Assembly (NCBI GenBank): GCA_002781265.1
Contig: PETS01000001.1
Coordinates: forward strand, 741 to 24,609
Source of the DNA: Candidatus Falkowbacteria bacterium CG02_land_8_20_14_3_00_36_14
Lineage (GTDB): Bacteria; Patescibacteriota; Patescibacteriia; Patescibacteriales; UM-FILTER-36-11
DNA length: 23,869 nucleotides
Reading direction: 5' to 3'
The notes beneath the pieces were generated by a model, which saw only the letters and a list, made by a program, of their open reading frames with translations, made no database searches and had not been told where the DNA came from. Positions 1 to 7,294 of this stretch are shown one piece after another. The first letter of the stretch is position 1; each line of letters starts with the position of its first letter. Both the position numbers and the translations under genes were made by a program.

Positions 1-526
1 TCATATAGTTATCCCGGTCGGTATCTTTATCAATTTTTAAAATCGGCTGGCCCGTATGCTCCGATAATATTTTATTAAGCCGGTCTTTTATTTTCAGAAT
101 ATGTTCGGCCCTAATTTTTATATCCGTAGCCTGACCCTCGGCTCCGCCCATAATTTGATGAAGCATAATTTCCGAATTAGGCAAGGCAAACCTTTTACCT
201 TTAGCGCCGGAAGCCAGCAGTACCGCTCCCATGCTGGCGGCCATGCCGATGCAAATTGTGGAAACGTCGCTTTTTATATATTGCATAGTGTCGTAAATGG
301 CCATGCCGGCCGATACGGAACCGCCGGGAGAATTGATATAAAACTTGATATCCTTGGATTTATTTTCCGCGTCCAAGAATAAAAATTGGGCAATCACAAT
401 ATTGGCCACATGGTCCGATATGGGTTCGCCTAAAAATATAATGCGGTCTTTTAAAAGGCGGGAATAGATATCATAAGCGCGTTCGCCGTAGGTTGATTTT
501 TCAATAACGGTTGGGATTAAAGGCAT
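1..526 (-). CDS. clpP: ATP-dependent Clp protease proteolytic subunit ClpP (3' end cut by window edge)
   Basis: Serine peptidase of the cytoplasmic Clp complex, which degrades unfolded proteins handed over by a Clp/Hsp100 ATPase. The minus-strand translation starts MPLIPTVIEK at the ATG complementary to 524-526 and runs about 175 residues to the window edge. The family usually has about 200, so roughly the last 25 are missing. The catalytic triad is visible: Ser98 in GMAASMGA, His123 in EIMLHQ and Asp172 in DRDNY. The oxyanion-loop sequence NSPGGSVSAG is at about 65-74. No SD sequence precedes the start, but a very good promoter (562-590) lies about 35 bp upstream. Identity is certain from the motifs; the only open point is the unseen C-terminus. 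Confidence 0.96.
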   Translation of the reverse strand, partial: MPLIPTVIEKSTYGERAYDIYSRLLKDRIIFLGEPISDHVANIVIAQFLFLDAENKSKDIKFYINSPGGSVSAGMAIYDTMQYIKSDVSTICIGMAASMGAVLLASGAKGKRFALPNSEIMLHQIMGGAEGQATDIKIRAEHILKIKDRLNKILSEHTGQPILKIDKDTDRDNYM

Positions 527-561
527 AGATTTTTGAATTATGAATTAAGAATTATGAATAT

Positions 562-590
562 ATAATATGATTAAATTACAATGTTGTCAA
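562..590 (-). promoter_or_regulatory. Sigma-70-type promoter of clpP
   Basis: On the minus strand, TTGACA (585-590) is followed after 17 bp by TATTAT (562-567). This predicts a transcript start near 555 and a short AT-rich leader of about 30 nt before the clpP ATG. Confidence 0.7.
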
Positions 591-602
591 TAAAATTTAT
601 AT

Positions 603-1568
603 TTATATCACTCTCCAGCCCTTGGCTGTTTTTTCCAGTTTTCCGGCAATAGTAAAACCAGAGGCCTTGGCGTGTCCGCCGCCCCCCAACACTTGGGCAA
701 GAAGCGTCATATTGGCGCTGGGATGGGATGAACGCAAACTGCCGCGGATTGTCCCACCCGGCTGTTCGCGCAGGAGCAGTACGCCCTTAACGCCATGTAA
801 ATTGCCTAAAAAATTTGAAATGCCTTCCAAATCTTCTTCGTTTACCCCAGCCGCATCTTCCCAGGTTAAAACCGTATAAGCAAAGTTGTAATTTTTATTT
901 ATTTTTATTCTGGCCATGGCTTTGCCCCAGATTTTTAAAGCGCTCAAACTTTTATTATGCAAGGTATTTTTCATTATGGCCGGCAGATTGGCTCCGCGGA
1001 CAAGCATCTGCGATGATATGTCTATGGTTTTATCGGAAGTGGCTGGAAAAATAAAATTGCCCGAATCGGCCAGAATGCCGGCCAATATGCAATTAGCCGT
1101 ATTTTTATTTATTTTAATATTATTAAGTTTAAAAAAATCGTAAATTATTTCCGTAGTGGAAGAGGCGGAAGCGATTCTTAATTCCAAATCAGAAAATTCT
1201 TCTATTTTAGGATGGTGGTCTATTTCTATGACAAATTGATTTTTGTTTTTATTTATAATTTCTTCATCCAATCTGGTTCTTTTCATTCCGCCGGCGTCAA
1301 ATATGATAATCAGGTCAAATTCATTAAAATTATATAAATTTTTATCCGATTTAATTTTCTCAATATGGGGGATAAAATTAAATTGGCGGGGCGGGGCATC
1401 ATAACAATAGGCGAAATATGGCTTGCCTAAATTTTCTAAAATCTCAATAAAGGCGCATACCGATCCGACCGCGTCTATATCCGGCTTTTCATGGGTAGTG
1501 AGGAGTATTTTTTCCGCTGATTTTATTTTAGCGTATATTTTATTGTGTAATAATTTATAATCCGGCAT
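603..1568 (-). CDS. DHH/DHHA1-family phosphoesterase (NrnA-like nanoRNase / pAp phosphatase)
   Basis: A 321-residue cytoplasmic phosphoesterase of the DHH superfamily. Members degrade nanoRNAs or cyclic-dinucleotide breakdown products, or hydrolyse 3'-phosphoadenosine 5'-phosphate. Metal-binding motifs occur in the family order: HEKPDIDAVGS at 26-36, the Asp of IIIFDAGG at about 91, the DHH triad at 117-119 and Asp168 in GILADSGNF. The DHHA1 substrate motif GGGGHAKASG is at 295-304. Length matches NrnA-type enzymes. The start follows an AT-rich leader with no SD and has its own promoter at 1594-1622. Family assignment is firm. The exact substrate cannot be told from sequence, and RecJ is excluded by the short length. 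Confidence 0.92.
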   Translation of the reverse strand: MPDYKLLHNKIYAKIKSAEKILLTTHEKPDIDAVGSVCAFIEILENLGKPYFAYCYDAPPRQFNFIPHIEKIKSDKNLYNFNEFDLIIIFDAGGMKRTRLDEEIINKNKNQFVIEIDHHPKIEEFSDLELRIASASSTTEIIYDFFKLNNIKINKNTANCILAGILADSGNFIFPATSDKTIDISSQMLVRGANLPAIMKNTLHNKSLSALKIWGKAMARIKINKNYNFAYTVLTWEDAAGVNEEDLEGISNFLGNLHGVKGVLLLREQPGGTIRGSLRSSHPSANMTLLAQVLGGGGHAKASGFTIAGKLEKTAKGWRVI

Positions 1569-1593
1569 TTATTTTTTATTTCTTAATCATATA

Positions 1594-1622
1594 TTTATAC
1601 ATTAAATAAATATTTTTGGCAA
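1594..1622 (-). promoter_or_regulatory. Sigma-70-type promoter of the DHH phosphoesterase gene
   Basis: On the minus strand, TTGCCA (1617-1622) and TATAAA (1594-1599) are separated by 17 bp. The start codon at 1568 lies about 20 nt after the expected transcript start. The same TTGCCA -35 box recurs in front of ruvB. Confidence 0.6.
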
Positions 1623-1645
1623 GGAGAAAGTATAATAATTTTAAA

Positions 1646-1672
1646 CAAAAAACTACATACTTATGTATGTAG
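1646..1672 (-). terminator. Rho-independent terminator after the DsrC-like gene
   Basis: A perfect 8-bp stem (CTACATAC at 1653-1660 with GTATGTAG at 1665-1672, 4-nt loop) is followed on the minus strand by a run of six T (1647-1652). It sits 30 bp beyond the stop of the gene ending at 1702 and separates it from the next minus-strand promoter. Confidence 0.75.
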
Positions 1673-1701
1673 TAATTCAAATATAATATTAATTTTATAA
1701 T

Positions 1702-1944
1702 TCAATATACCTGATTTGGCTTGGGCATCCCTGCTAATTTAAATACCTGATGAGGCTCTTCCTTAAATTTTGTATATAAATATCGTTTAGAACCCTTTAA
1801 TTTACTATCAAATTTTCTTTCCATAATTTTAATAATAATTCTTTCCATTGGCGGCAAATAATAATAAAGATAGAAGTCACGGCAAATATTGATTATAACT
1901 CTTTGCTCTTCGTCTAATTCTTTAATACTTTCTTCCTTGGCCAT
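1702..1944 (-). CDS. DsrC/TusE-family protein, main part (C-terminal 80 residues), lacking the C-terminal cysteine
   Basis: This frame encodes the larger part of a DsrC/TusE-type protein, a family of small sulfur-trafficking proteins. RDFYLYYYLPP near residues 22-32 matches the RDFYLEFNTSP helix of TusE. KGSKRYLYTKF matches KGNSRYLYRLF, and the tail LAGMPKPNQVY matches IAGLPKPVKCI. The penultimate cysteine that carries persulfide in DsrC and TusE is replaced by Val, so ordinary sulfur relay is unlikely. The family's N-terminal 30 residues lie just upstream in the same frame (1948-2040) but are cut off by a TAA. This ATG lies two codons past that stop. It could be used by reinitiation, or the gene could be a pseudogene. 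A terminator follows at 1646-1672. The family call is by motif alignment from memory. Confidence 0.75.
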   Translation of the reverse strand: MAKEESIKELDEEQRVIINICRDFYLYYYLPPMERIIIKIMERKFDSKLKGSKRYLYTKFKEEPHQVFKLAGMPKPNQVY

Positions 1945-1947
1945 AAA

Positions 1948-2040
1948 TTACATTAATTCACGCGACCAATCTTTATGATTTGCAAGATGTCCATTTTCAT
2001 CAACTTCAAATTCTTGGTTATTAAAAGTTAATACAGGCAT
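1948..2040 (-). CDS. Small ORF (30 aa): N-terminal fragment of the DsrC/TusE-family gene
   Basis: Thirty codons (MPVLTFNNQEFEVDENG... to ...DWSRELM) end in a TAA at 1948-1950. A strong SD (AGGAGGAG, 2045-2052) precedes the ATG, so this is the true translation start of the locus. The sequence matches the N-terminus of DsrC/TusE proteins (beta strand, then D-x-x-G-x-L and W-x-x-x-L). After the stop the same frame continues with F-M-A-K-E-E, which lines up with the family without any insertion or deletion. The stop thus replaces a single residue. Possible explanations are nonsense mutation, readthrough, a two-piece protein or a sequencing error. Confidence 0.7.
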   Translation of the reverse strand: MPVLTFNNQEFEVDENGHLANHKDWSRELM

Positions 2041-2044
2041 TAAC

Positions 2045-2085
2045 TCCTCCTATTCAATATATATTATAAAAAAATATTTTGTCAG
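2045..2085 (-). promoter_or_regulatory. Promoter and strong SD of the DsrC-like locus
   Basis: On the minus strand, CTGACA (2080-2085), an 18-bp spacer and TATATT (2056-2061) precede the SD AGGAGGAG (2045-2052), five bases before the ATG. The SD decides the start at 2040. The -10/-35 pairing is plausible but not unique in this AT-rich stretch. Confidence 0.45.
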
Positions 2086-2121
2086 TCATTATGTTTATAA
2101 ATTTTGTAAGGAGCGACGTGA

Positions 2122-2151
2122 AATTCCCCAACCTCCTTTGCCAAGGGAATT
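2122..2151. repeat. Short palindromic element touching the rbfA stop
   Basis: AATTCCC (2122-2128) and GGGAATT (2145-2151) form a 7-bp stem whose 3' arm overlaps the rbfA stop codon. The GC-richer loop contains CCTCC and CCAAGG, which resemble parts of other palindromes in this window. It may act as a weak terminator or be a repeat remnant. Confidence 0.35.
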
Positions 2152-2491
2152 AATCATTTTTTTCTTCTCTTATTTGCTGCAGCACTTTTTCAATTTTGGC
2201 GGCGTTTTTTTCCGTACTGTCAATCACCCAGTTAAATCTGGGGATTATTCTTAAGCGGGTTTCTTTTTTGAGGATTTTAGTAAAAAGCGAATTATGTTTT
2301 TTAAATTCCGCCAAAGCCGTGCCCGACAGATTTTCAGGCAAAATGGAAACGCCGATATTGGCGTGTTTTAAATCCTTGGAACAATCCGCGTAAGAAACAG
2401 TAATTAAGCCATTGTCCAAGCATATTTCCTTGCTTATTAAATTAGCCAGTTTTATTTTTAGTAATGCATTCACCTGTTCAATGTGGCGCAT
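2150..2491 (-). CDS. rbfA: Ribosome-binding factor A
   Basis: A 113-residue KH-fold protein needed for late 30S subunit maturation and processing of the 16S rRNA 5' end. It begins MRHIEQVNALLKIKLANLIS, the typical N-terminal helix, and includes the family segment LITVSYADCSKDLKHANIGVS, followed by the helix-strand end (RLRIIPRFNWVIDST, about 79-93) seen in RbfA. Length is normal. It starts 4 bp after the infB stop, the conserved infB-rbfA order, so it is co-transcribed with and probably translationally coupled to infB. It has no SD of its own. Confidence 0.9.
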   Translation of the reverse strand: MRHIEQVNALLKIKLANLISKEICLDNGLITVSYADCSKDLKHANIGVSILPENLSGTALAEFKKHNSLFTKILKKETRLRIIPRFNWVIDSTEKNAAKIEKVLQQIREEKND

Positions 2492-2495
2492 AATA

Positions 2496-4472
2496 TTATA
2501 TTTTTTTAATCATTTCTTCTTTTTTATAAAATTGTAAAATATCTCCTACGGCTATAACCGGCTTGCCGGCAAATTTTATTCCATAATCCTGTCCGGCTCC
2601 GCCTTCGTTTATTTCTTCTTTGCCTGACTGCAATTTTGTCATTGTGCCGGTAGCAATTATTTCATTTTGGCGCGATACTTCAATAAAAGAATTTTTTAAA
2701 ACCTTGCCGTCTATTAATTTACCGCCGACAATTTGGCTGTTTTTTTCAGTCCGAAACACGGCCGCCACTTTTAATCTGCCTAAATTCACCCTGACAATTT
2801 CCACTCCCAGCAGTTTTTGCATTTTAGCCTTAATGTCATTAATAAGGTCATAGATAATATTATAAACTTTTATATCTATATTTTTTTCTCTGGCCAGTTC
2901 TTTAACTTGAGTCGGTATGTTTATATTAAAGCCGATTATTGATGCGCCGAGGCCCTCAGCCTTGGCTATATCGCCTTCAGTGATATCTCCCATTCCTTTA
3001 TATATTATATTAACCCTAATGTCTTCTGTATTTATTTTTTCTAAAGATTCTTCAATTGCCTCTAAAGATCCCAGAAAATCGCATCTAATAATTAAATTAA
3101 TTTTTTTCATTTTATTTTTTTCATTGGCGCTTTTTAATAGAGAAGAGAAAAAACCGCTGGTTTTATTTTTTTTATTTTTCATTTTTTCTCCGCTTCCCAC
3201 CTCCAGCACATCGCCTACTTCCGGCGCTATTTTCAAGCCGATAATCTTAACCGGCATGGAAGGGGCGGCTTCTTTGACTGTTTCGTTTTTATAATTTTTC
3301 AAAGCGCGCACTTTGCCGTAAATTTGATTATTAAAAGTAAGCTGGTCTCCCATGGTTAAAGTTCCGTTTTGTATTAATATGGTCGCCACCGGCCCTTCTC
3401 CTTTATCAATATGGGATTCAATAACAGTGCCCATGGCTTTGGCTTTAGGATTAGATTTCATATTGCTTGATTCCAATTCAGAAGTTAATAAAACCATGTC
3501 TAATAGATCCTCAATGCCTTTGCCCGCCTTGGCCGATACCGGCGCGCAGATAATTTTTCCGCCCCAGTCTTCAGGAACAATTCCCAGCTGGCTGGAAAGC
3601 TCCTGTTTGGTTTTATTAATATCCGCTTCCTCTTTGTCAATTTTATTTATCGCCACCAGGAAAGGTAGCTTGGCTGATTTAATAATATTATAAGCTTCAA
3701 CGGTTTGCGGTTTAACGCCGTCATCGGCGGCTACCACTAAAATGGCAATATTCGCCACCTTGGCGCCGCGGCTACGCATGGCCGTAAACGCTTCATGCCC
3801 GGGAGTGTCTATAAAAGTTATTAATTTCCCTTTTCTCTTTACCTGGTAAGCGCCGATATGCTGGGTTATGCCTCCGGCCTCTCCGGCCATGACATTGGTC
3901 TGGCGGATAGTATCCAATAATTTTGTTTTGCCGTGGTCAACGTGGCCCATAACCACAATTACCGGTGGACGGGACTCCAGATTGGCTTCACTTTCTCCTT
4001 TCAATTTATTTATTAATTTATTTTCTTCGTTTTTGTCTTTCAATTCTTGACTTTTGAGATTTTCATCTAGCGTTATTTCCAGCCCCAGATTGTTTCCAAT
4101 CAGCCAAATAGTGTCAAAATCAATTTTTTCATTCATAGAAGTGAATATCCCGTTTTTCATCAGTTCGGCCAATATTTTACTAACCGGCAAGCCGGATAAA
4201 TTGGAAAAATCCCTCACAGATATAAATCCGGGAATATTAATTTTTTTCTTTTCTTCTTCTTTCGCTTCTTCTTCGGTTTCTTCTTTCGCTTCTTTTTTTA
4301 ATTTATTTTCCAGTTGTTTTATTAATACTGGCCATTCTTTTATTATGCGCTGGGCGGTTTTATTGTCAATTTTTATGGCTTTTTGGCCAATATCAAAACC
4401 GAGCAACGGCAATTTGTCGCGCAATTCCTGCGGAATAATTTTTAGTATTCTGGCTAATTCGGTAAGATTCAT
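2496..4472 (-). CDS. infB: Translation initiation factor IF-2
   Basis: GTPase that places fMet-tRNA on the 30S subunit and promotes subunit joining. The 658 residues are in the range of short IF-2 forms. An IF2-N-like segment (about 1-50) and a charged Lys/Glu stretch (about 57-77) are followed by a second N-domain helix pair (about 80-130). The G domain has G1 GHVDHGKT 176-183, G3 DTPGH 222-226, G4 NKID 276-279 and G5 SAK 313-315. Beta-barrel domain II, domain III and the C-terminal fMet-tRNA-binding barrel follow and end at ...GDILQFYKKEEMIKKI. No SD precedes the ATG. rbfA follows after 4 bp. Confidence 0.97.
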   Translation of the reverse strand: MNLTELARILKIIPQELRDKLPLLGFDIGQKAIKIDNKTAQRIIKEWPVLIKQLENKLKKEAKEETEEEAKEEEKKKINIPGFISVRDFSNLSGLPVSKILAELMKNGIFTSMNEKIDFDTIWLIGNNLGLEITLDENLKSQELKDKNEENKLINKLKGESEANLESRPPVIVVMGHVDHGKTKLLDTIRQTNVMAGEAGGITQHIGAYQVKRKGKLITFIDTPGHEAFTAMRSRGAKVANIAILVVAADDGVKPQTVEAYNIIKSAKLPFLVAINKIDKEEADINKTKQELSSQLGIVPEDWGGKIICAPVSAKAGKGIEDLLDMVLLTSELESSNMKSNPKAKAMGTVIESHIDKGEGPVATILIQNGTLTMGDQLTFNNQIYGKVRALKNYKNETVKEAAPSMPVKIIGLKIAPEVGDVLEVGSGEKMKNKKNKTSGFFSSLLKSANEKNKMKKINLIIRCDFLGSLEAIEESLEKINTEDIRVNIIYKGMGDITEGDIAKAEGLGASIIGFNINIPTQVKELAREKNIDIKVYNIIYDLINDIKAKMQKLLGVEIVRVNLGRLKVAAVFRTEKNSQIVGGKLIDGKVLKNSFIEVSRQNEIIATGTMTKLQSGKEEINEGGAGQDYGIKFAGKPVIAVGDILQFYKKEEMIKKI

Positions 4473-4541
4473 CCCGTTTAGAGAAAGGAAGCTTGTTAAG
4501 TGATTCCTTATAAATTAATTATAATATAATTTTATTTTTAC

Positions 4542-4632
4542 ATCCCGCTTTAGATTTTTCTAACGGGATTCATAATTATAATTTTAAATAGATTTCCCTC
4601 TCCTTGTTTTAAGGAGAGGATTAGGGTGAGGT
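4542..4632. repeat. Two adjacent palindromic elements upstream of infB
   Basis: Hairpin one pairs ATCCCG (4542-4547) plus TTAGA (4550-4554) with TCTAA (4559-4563) plus CGGGAT (4564-4569). Hairpin two is a perfect 9-bp stem, CCTCTCCTT (4597-4605) with AAGGAGAGG (4611-4619), followed by TTAGGGTGAGG. Both are richer in GC than the flanking DNA and look like dispersed intergenic palindromes. The rest of the 4473-4697 gap is AT-rich; I see no gene in it. Confidence 0.6.
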
Positions 4633-4841
4633 TTATAATCCAAAACGGAACATTAGTTCCGTATATTGTTATAATTTACAATAATTTTTAAAATTAGTCA
4701 ATAAAAAAAGGGTACTTGACACTTATGATTGACAAACAAATTTTCATAATTATCTCGGATTTCATTAACTTGTCGTATACTCAATCGACGCAAAAAAGAT
4801 TCATAAGACATAAAATCAATATTGTATTTCCAAAGAATTTT

Positions 4842-5126
4842 TCACCGAACAGATGTAGGAAAAAATTCTATCATTGCTATTAAGCCAATATATGAATTTG
4901 AATTTTTCAGAAAATGCGATAAAAAATCGTGCCTTGCATACCAGTTCACAGCACTTAAATAATTAATTACAAATTTCCAAAAAACTAATGCATTAATAAT
5001 TAAGTGTCTATTTATAGAATTTCTGTCTTTACAATCATACTTAATTTTCAGTTTTGATGAAATTTGTTTCTCACAATCATCTTTACATGCTTCATAATCC
5101 TTAAGCAGTTCTTTTACATTTTTCAT
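4842..5126 (-). CDS. Hypothetical protein, possibly cut short by an in-frame TGA
   Basis: I do not recognise this family. The best start is the ATG complementary to 5124-5126 (MKNVKELLKDYEACKDD...), because AAGGAGAG lies 5-6 nt upstream. This gives 94 residues. The N-terminal part is charged and has cysteines at CKDDC; the middle (INALVFWKFVINYLSAVNWY) is hydrophobic and may be one membrane-associated helix. The TGA at 4842-4844 is followed in the same frame by 47 more codons (KILWKYNIDFMSYESFLRR...) to a TGA at 4698-4700. That tail reads like protein, so the gene may originally have spanned 4698-5126. The strong SD is unlike the housekeeping genes and suggests an accessory origin. Confidence 0.5.
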   Translation of the reverse strand: MKNVKELLKDYEACKDDCEKQISSKLKIKYDCKDRNSINRHLIINALVFWKFVINYLSAVNWYARHDFLSHFLKNSNSYIGLIAMIEFFPTSVR

Positions 5127-5288
5127 AATTTCTCTCCTTTTCATAAAATAAGATTTAAGATTAATAAAACAATAACCCTTTTTAATTTACAACCTTTCTT
5201 ATATTATTAATAAATATCCAATTAGTATTAAATTGTAATGAGCGATTAATAATAAAAATTAATATATAAATAAAATTATGTCAACCAT

Positions 5289-5317
5289 TTGCCAAAACTA
5301 TGGTAAAAAGTTAAAAT
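5289..5317 (+). promoter_or_regulatory. ruvB promoter giving a leaderless transcript
   Basis: TTGCCA (5289-5294), 17 bp, then TAAAAT (5312-5317). The ATG at 5324 lies six bases beyond the -10 box, just where transcription should start, and no SD is present. The mRNA is therefore predicted to be leaderless. Confidence 0.65.
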
Positions 5318-5323
5318 AAGGGT

Positions 5324-6373
5324 ATGATAAAAGAATCAAATGCAACTAATGCCAAGCATGCCGAGGAGAGCGTAATCAGCGCTAAAGAGGAGAATGGCGA
5401 TAAATTATTAGACCAAACTTTGCGGCCGAAAAAGCTGGTAGAATATATCGGGCAGGAGAAAATCAAGGATAATCTTAAAATTACCATTGCGGCGGCCAAT
5501 AAAAGGAAAGAGCCGGTGGAGCATATCCTGCTTTATGGCGCGCCCGGGCTAGGAAAAACCACTTTGGCTCATGTGATCGCTAATGAATTAAATTCCCAAA
5601 TCAGGGTTACTTCCGGCCCGGCTATTGAAAAAAGCGGGGACTTGGCGGCCATCCTTTCTAATTTAAGCGAAGGCGATATTTTGTTTATTGACGAAATCCA
5701 CCGCTTGCATAAAACCATAGAAGAAATTTTATATCCGGCCATGGAAGATTATGCCCTGGATATTATAATCGGCAAAGGCCCTTCCGCCCGGACATTGCGG
5801 ATTGATTTGTCGCGCTTTACCATTATCGGCGCTACCACTAAAGCCAGCTTGCTTTCGGCTCCGCTCCGCGATCGCTTCGGCCTCACTTATCATTTGAATT
5901 ATTACGAGAATGAAGATATTGAAAATATTATCAGGCGCAGCGCCAAGATTTTAGAAGTAAAAATAAAAGATGATTCCATTAAGGAAATCGCCGGCCGTTC
6001 CCGCCGGACGCCGCGGGTGGCCAACCGCCTTTTAAAGCGGGTGCGCGACTATTGCCAGGTGAAAGGAGACGGCCGGGTGGAAAAAGATTTATGCGCGGCG
6101 GCATTTACCATGCTGGAGGTAGATAATCTGGGGCTGGACTGGATTGACCGGAAAATTTTGGAAATTATAATTGATAAATATAACGGCGGTCCGGTGGGCT
6201 TAAATACTATCGCGGCCACCACCGGCGAGGACATGGCCACCGTGGAAGAAGTGTATGAGCCGTATTTAATGCGCCTGGGATTTTTGGACCGCAGTCCCCG
6301 CGGGCGGATTGTCACTGATATCGCCTACAAGCATCTTAAAAAGAAAAAGTCCGGGCAGAACAAGCTTGTTTAA
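5324..6373 (+). CDS. ruvB: Holliday junction branch-migration ATPase RuvB
   Basis: Hexameric AAA+ motor that drives Holliday-junction branch migration with RuvA. The 349 residues match the family. A short variable N-terminus (about 1-28) precedes LRPKKLVEYIGQ. Walker A GAPGLGKT is at 72-79, Walker B DEIH at 123-126 and sensor 1 GATT at about 169-172. APLRDRFG (about 179-186) carries the arginine-finger region. The C-terminal winged helix ends with DRSPRGRIVT. The ATG at 5324 is chosen because it fits the promoter at 5289-5317. ruvA and ruvC are not in the window. Confidence 0.97.
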   Translation: MIKESNATNAKHAEESVISAKEENGDKLLDQTLRPKKLVEYIGQEKIKDNLKITIAAANKRKEPVEHILLYGAPGLGKTTLAHVIANELNSQIRVTSGPAIEKSGDLAAILSNLSEGDILFIDEIHRLHKTIEEILYPAMEDYALDIIIGKGPSARTLRIDLSRFTIIGATTKASLLSAPLRDRFGLTYHLNYYENEDIENIIRRSAKILEVKIKDDSIKEIAGRSRRTPRVANRLLKRVRDYCQVKGDGRVEKDLCAAAFTMLEVDNLGLDWIDRKILEIIIDKYNGGPVGLNTIAATTGEDMATVEEVYEPYLMRLGFLDRSPRGRIVTDIAYKHLKKKKSGQNKLV

Positions 6374-6440
6374 TTTTTAAATTAGAAAATTTAAATTTAT
6401 TTAAAAATTAAAAAATATAAAATTAAAAATTTTAAAAAAT

Positions 6441-6698
6441 ATGGCATTTCCATTATCAATATTATTAATCCCTTATTTAATATTTTTATTGTTGTGGATT
6501 TTTTTTAGTTTTGTCGGCATTTTTCATTTATTAAATTTCGGGTTTAAAAATTTGGTTACATTAATGGCAATTTTTATTTATGTTGGCGTCGCTTTATTTA
6601 TACTTATAATTTCCATAAACTATATCAATCAGATTGATTGGAGTTTTAAAATAGGCTTGCTAAATGATATTATTAACCAGAAATTAATTTTTAATTAA
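6441..6698 (+). CDS. Small hydrophobic membrane protein of unknown function
   Basis: I do not recognise a family. The 85 residues contain two clear membrane segments, about 5-32 (LSILLIPYLIFLLLWIFFSF and onward) and about 37-60 (LVTLMAIFIYVGVALFILII), with a short polar tail. It lies in a very AT-rich stretch 67 bp after ruvB and 56 bp before a PH-domain membrane protein on the same strand. The three genes may be co-transcribed. No SD is visible. Reality is supported by frame length and consistent hydrophobicity rather than homology. Confidence 0.6.
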   Translation: MAFPLSILLIPYLIFLLLWIFFSFVGIFHLLNFGFKNLVTLMAIFIYVGVALFILIISINYINQIDWSFKIGLLNDIINQKLIFN

Positions 6699-6754
6699 AA
6701 TTTATCGCCAAATGCTCATTTTGAAGAAGGCATTCAGCGTTAGTTCTAAAAAAT

Positions 6755-7285
6755 ATGCTATCTTTATACAGATTGCCAAATTCTCTGCCAGATGAAAAAA
6801 TTATAAAAGTAATCAGGCGCGATTTGTTCATATTAATTAAAAAAGTGGACATATTAATACTATTAGTTTTATTGCCATTATTTTTCTTTTATGCAATAAC
6901 TTTAAATTTGCCCGATTTGTTAACCGGCAATATTTCTTTGCCAATAATAATACTAATAATCAGCGCTTATTTTCTTTTTTTATGGCTGTTTTTCCTTTTT
7001 TCATTTATTGATTATTATTTGGATTTTTGGATAGTTACCAATGAGCGTATTATAGATGTGCAGCAAAACGGATTTTTTTCCAGAATTATATCCGAGCAGA
7101 AGCTTGATAAAATACAGGATGTTACCAGCGAAGTTCATGGCATGATGGCTACTTTATTTCATTTCGGCAATGTCCAAGTCCAGACTGCCGGCGCAAAGCA
7201 AAAATTTAATTTTGAGGATGTTCCTTATCCTAATAATGTCAGGGATTTATTGATTAAATTATCAAATAATAAAAAGCCAACTTAA
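6755..7285 (+). CDS. Membrane protein with bacterial PH domain (bPH2/YdbS-like)
   Basis: A 176-residue protein with two membrane segments near the N-terminus (about 30-52 and 62-90). A bacterial Pleckstrin-homology-like domain follows. The core WIVTNERIIDVQQNGFFSR, the SEQKLDKIQDVTSE segment, GNVQVQTAG and the final PNNVRDLLIKL are characteristic of bPH2 proteins. These are usually attached to the membrane, and their biochemical role is poorly defined. queA starts 9 bp downstream, so the two are likely one transcript. The start is the first ATG of the frame; no SD is present. Confidence 0.8.
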   Translation: MLSLYRLPNSLPDEKIIKVIRRDLFILIKKVDILILLVLLPLFFFYAITLNLPDLLTGNISLPIIILIISAYFLFLWLFFLFSFIDYYLDFWIVTNERIIDVQQNGFFSRIISEQKLDKIQDVTSEVHGMMATLFHFGNVQVQTAGAKQKFNFEDVPYPNNVRDLLIKLSNNKKPT

Positions 7286-7294
7286 GAGATATAT

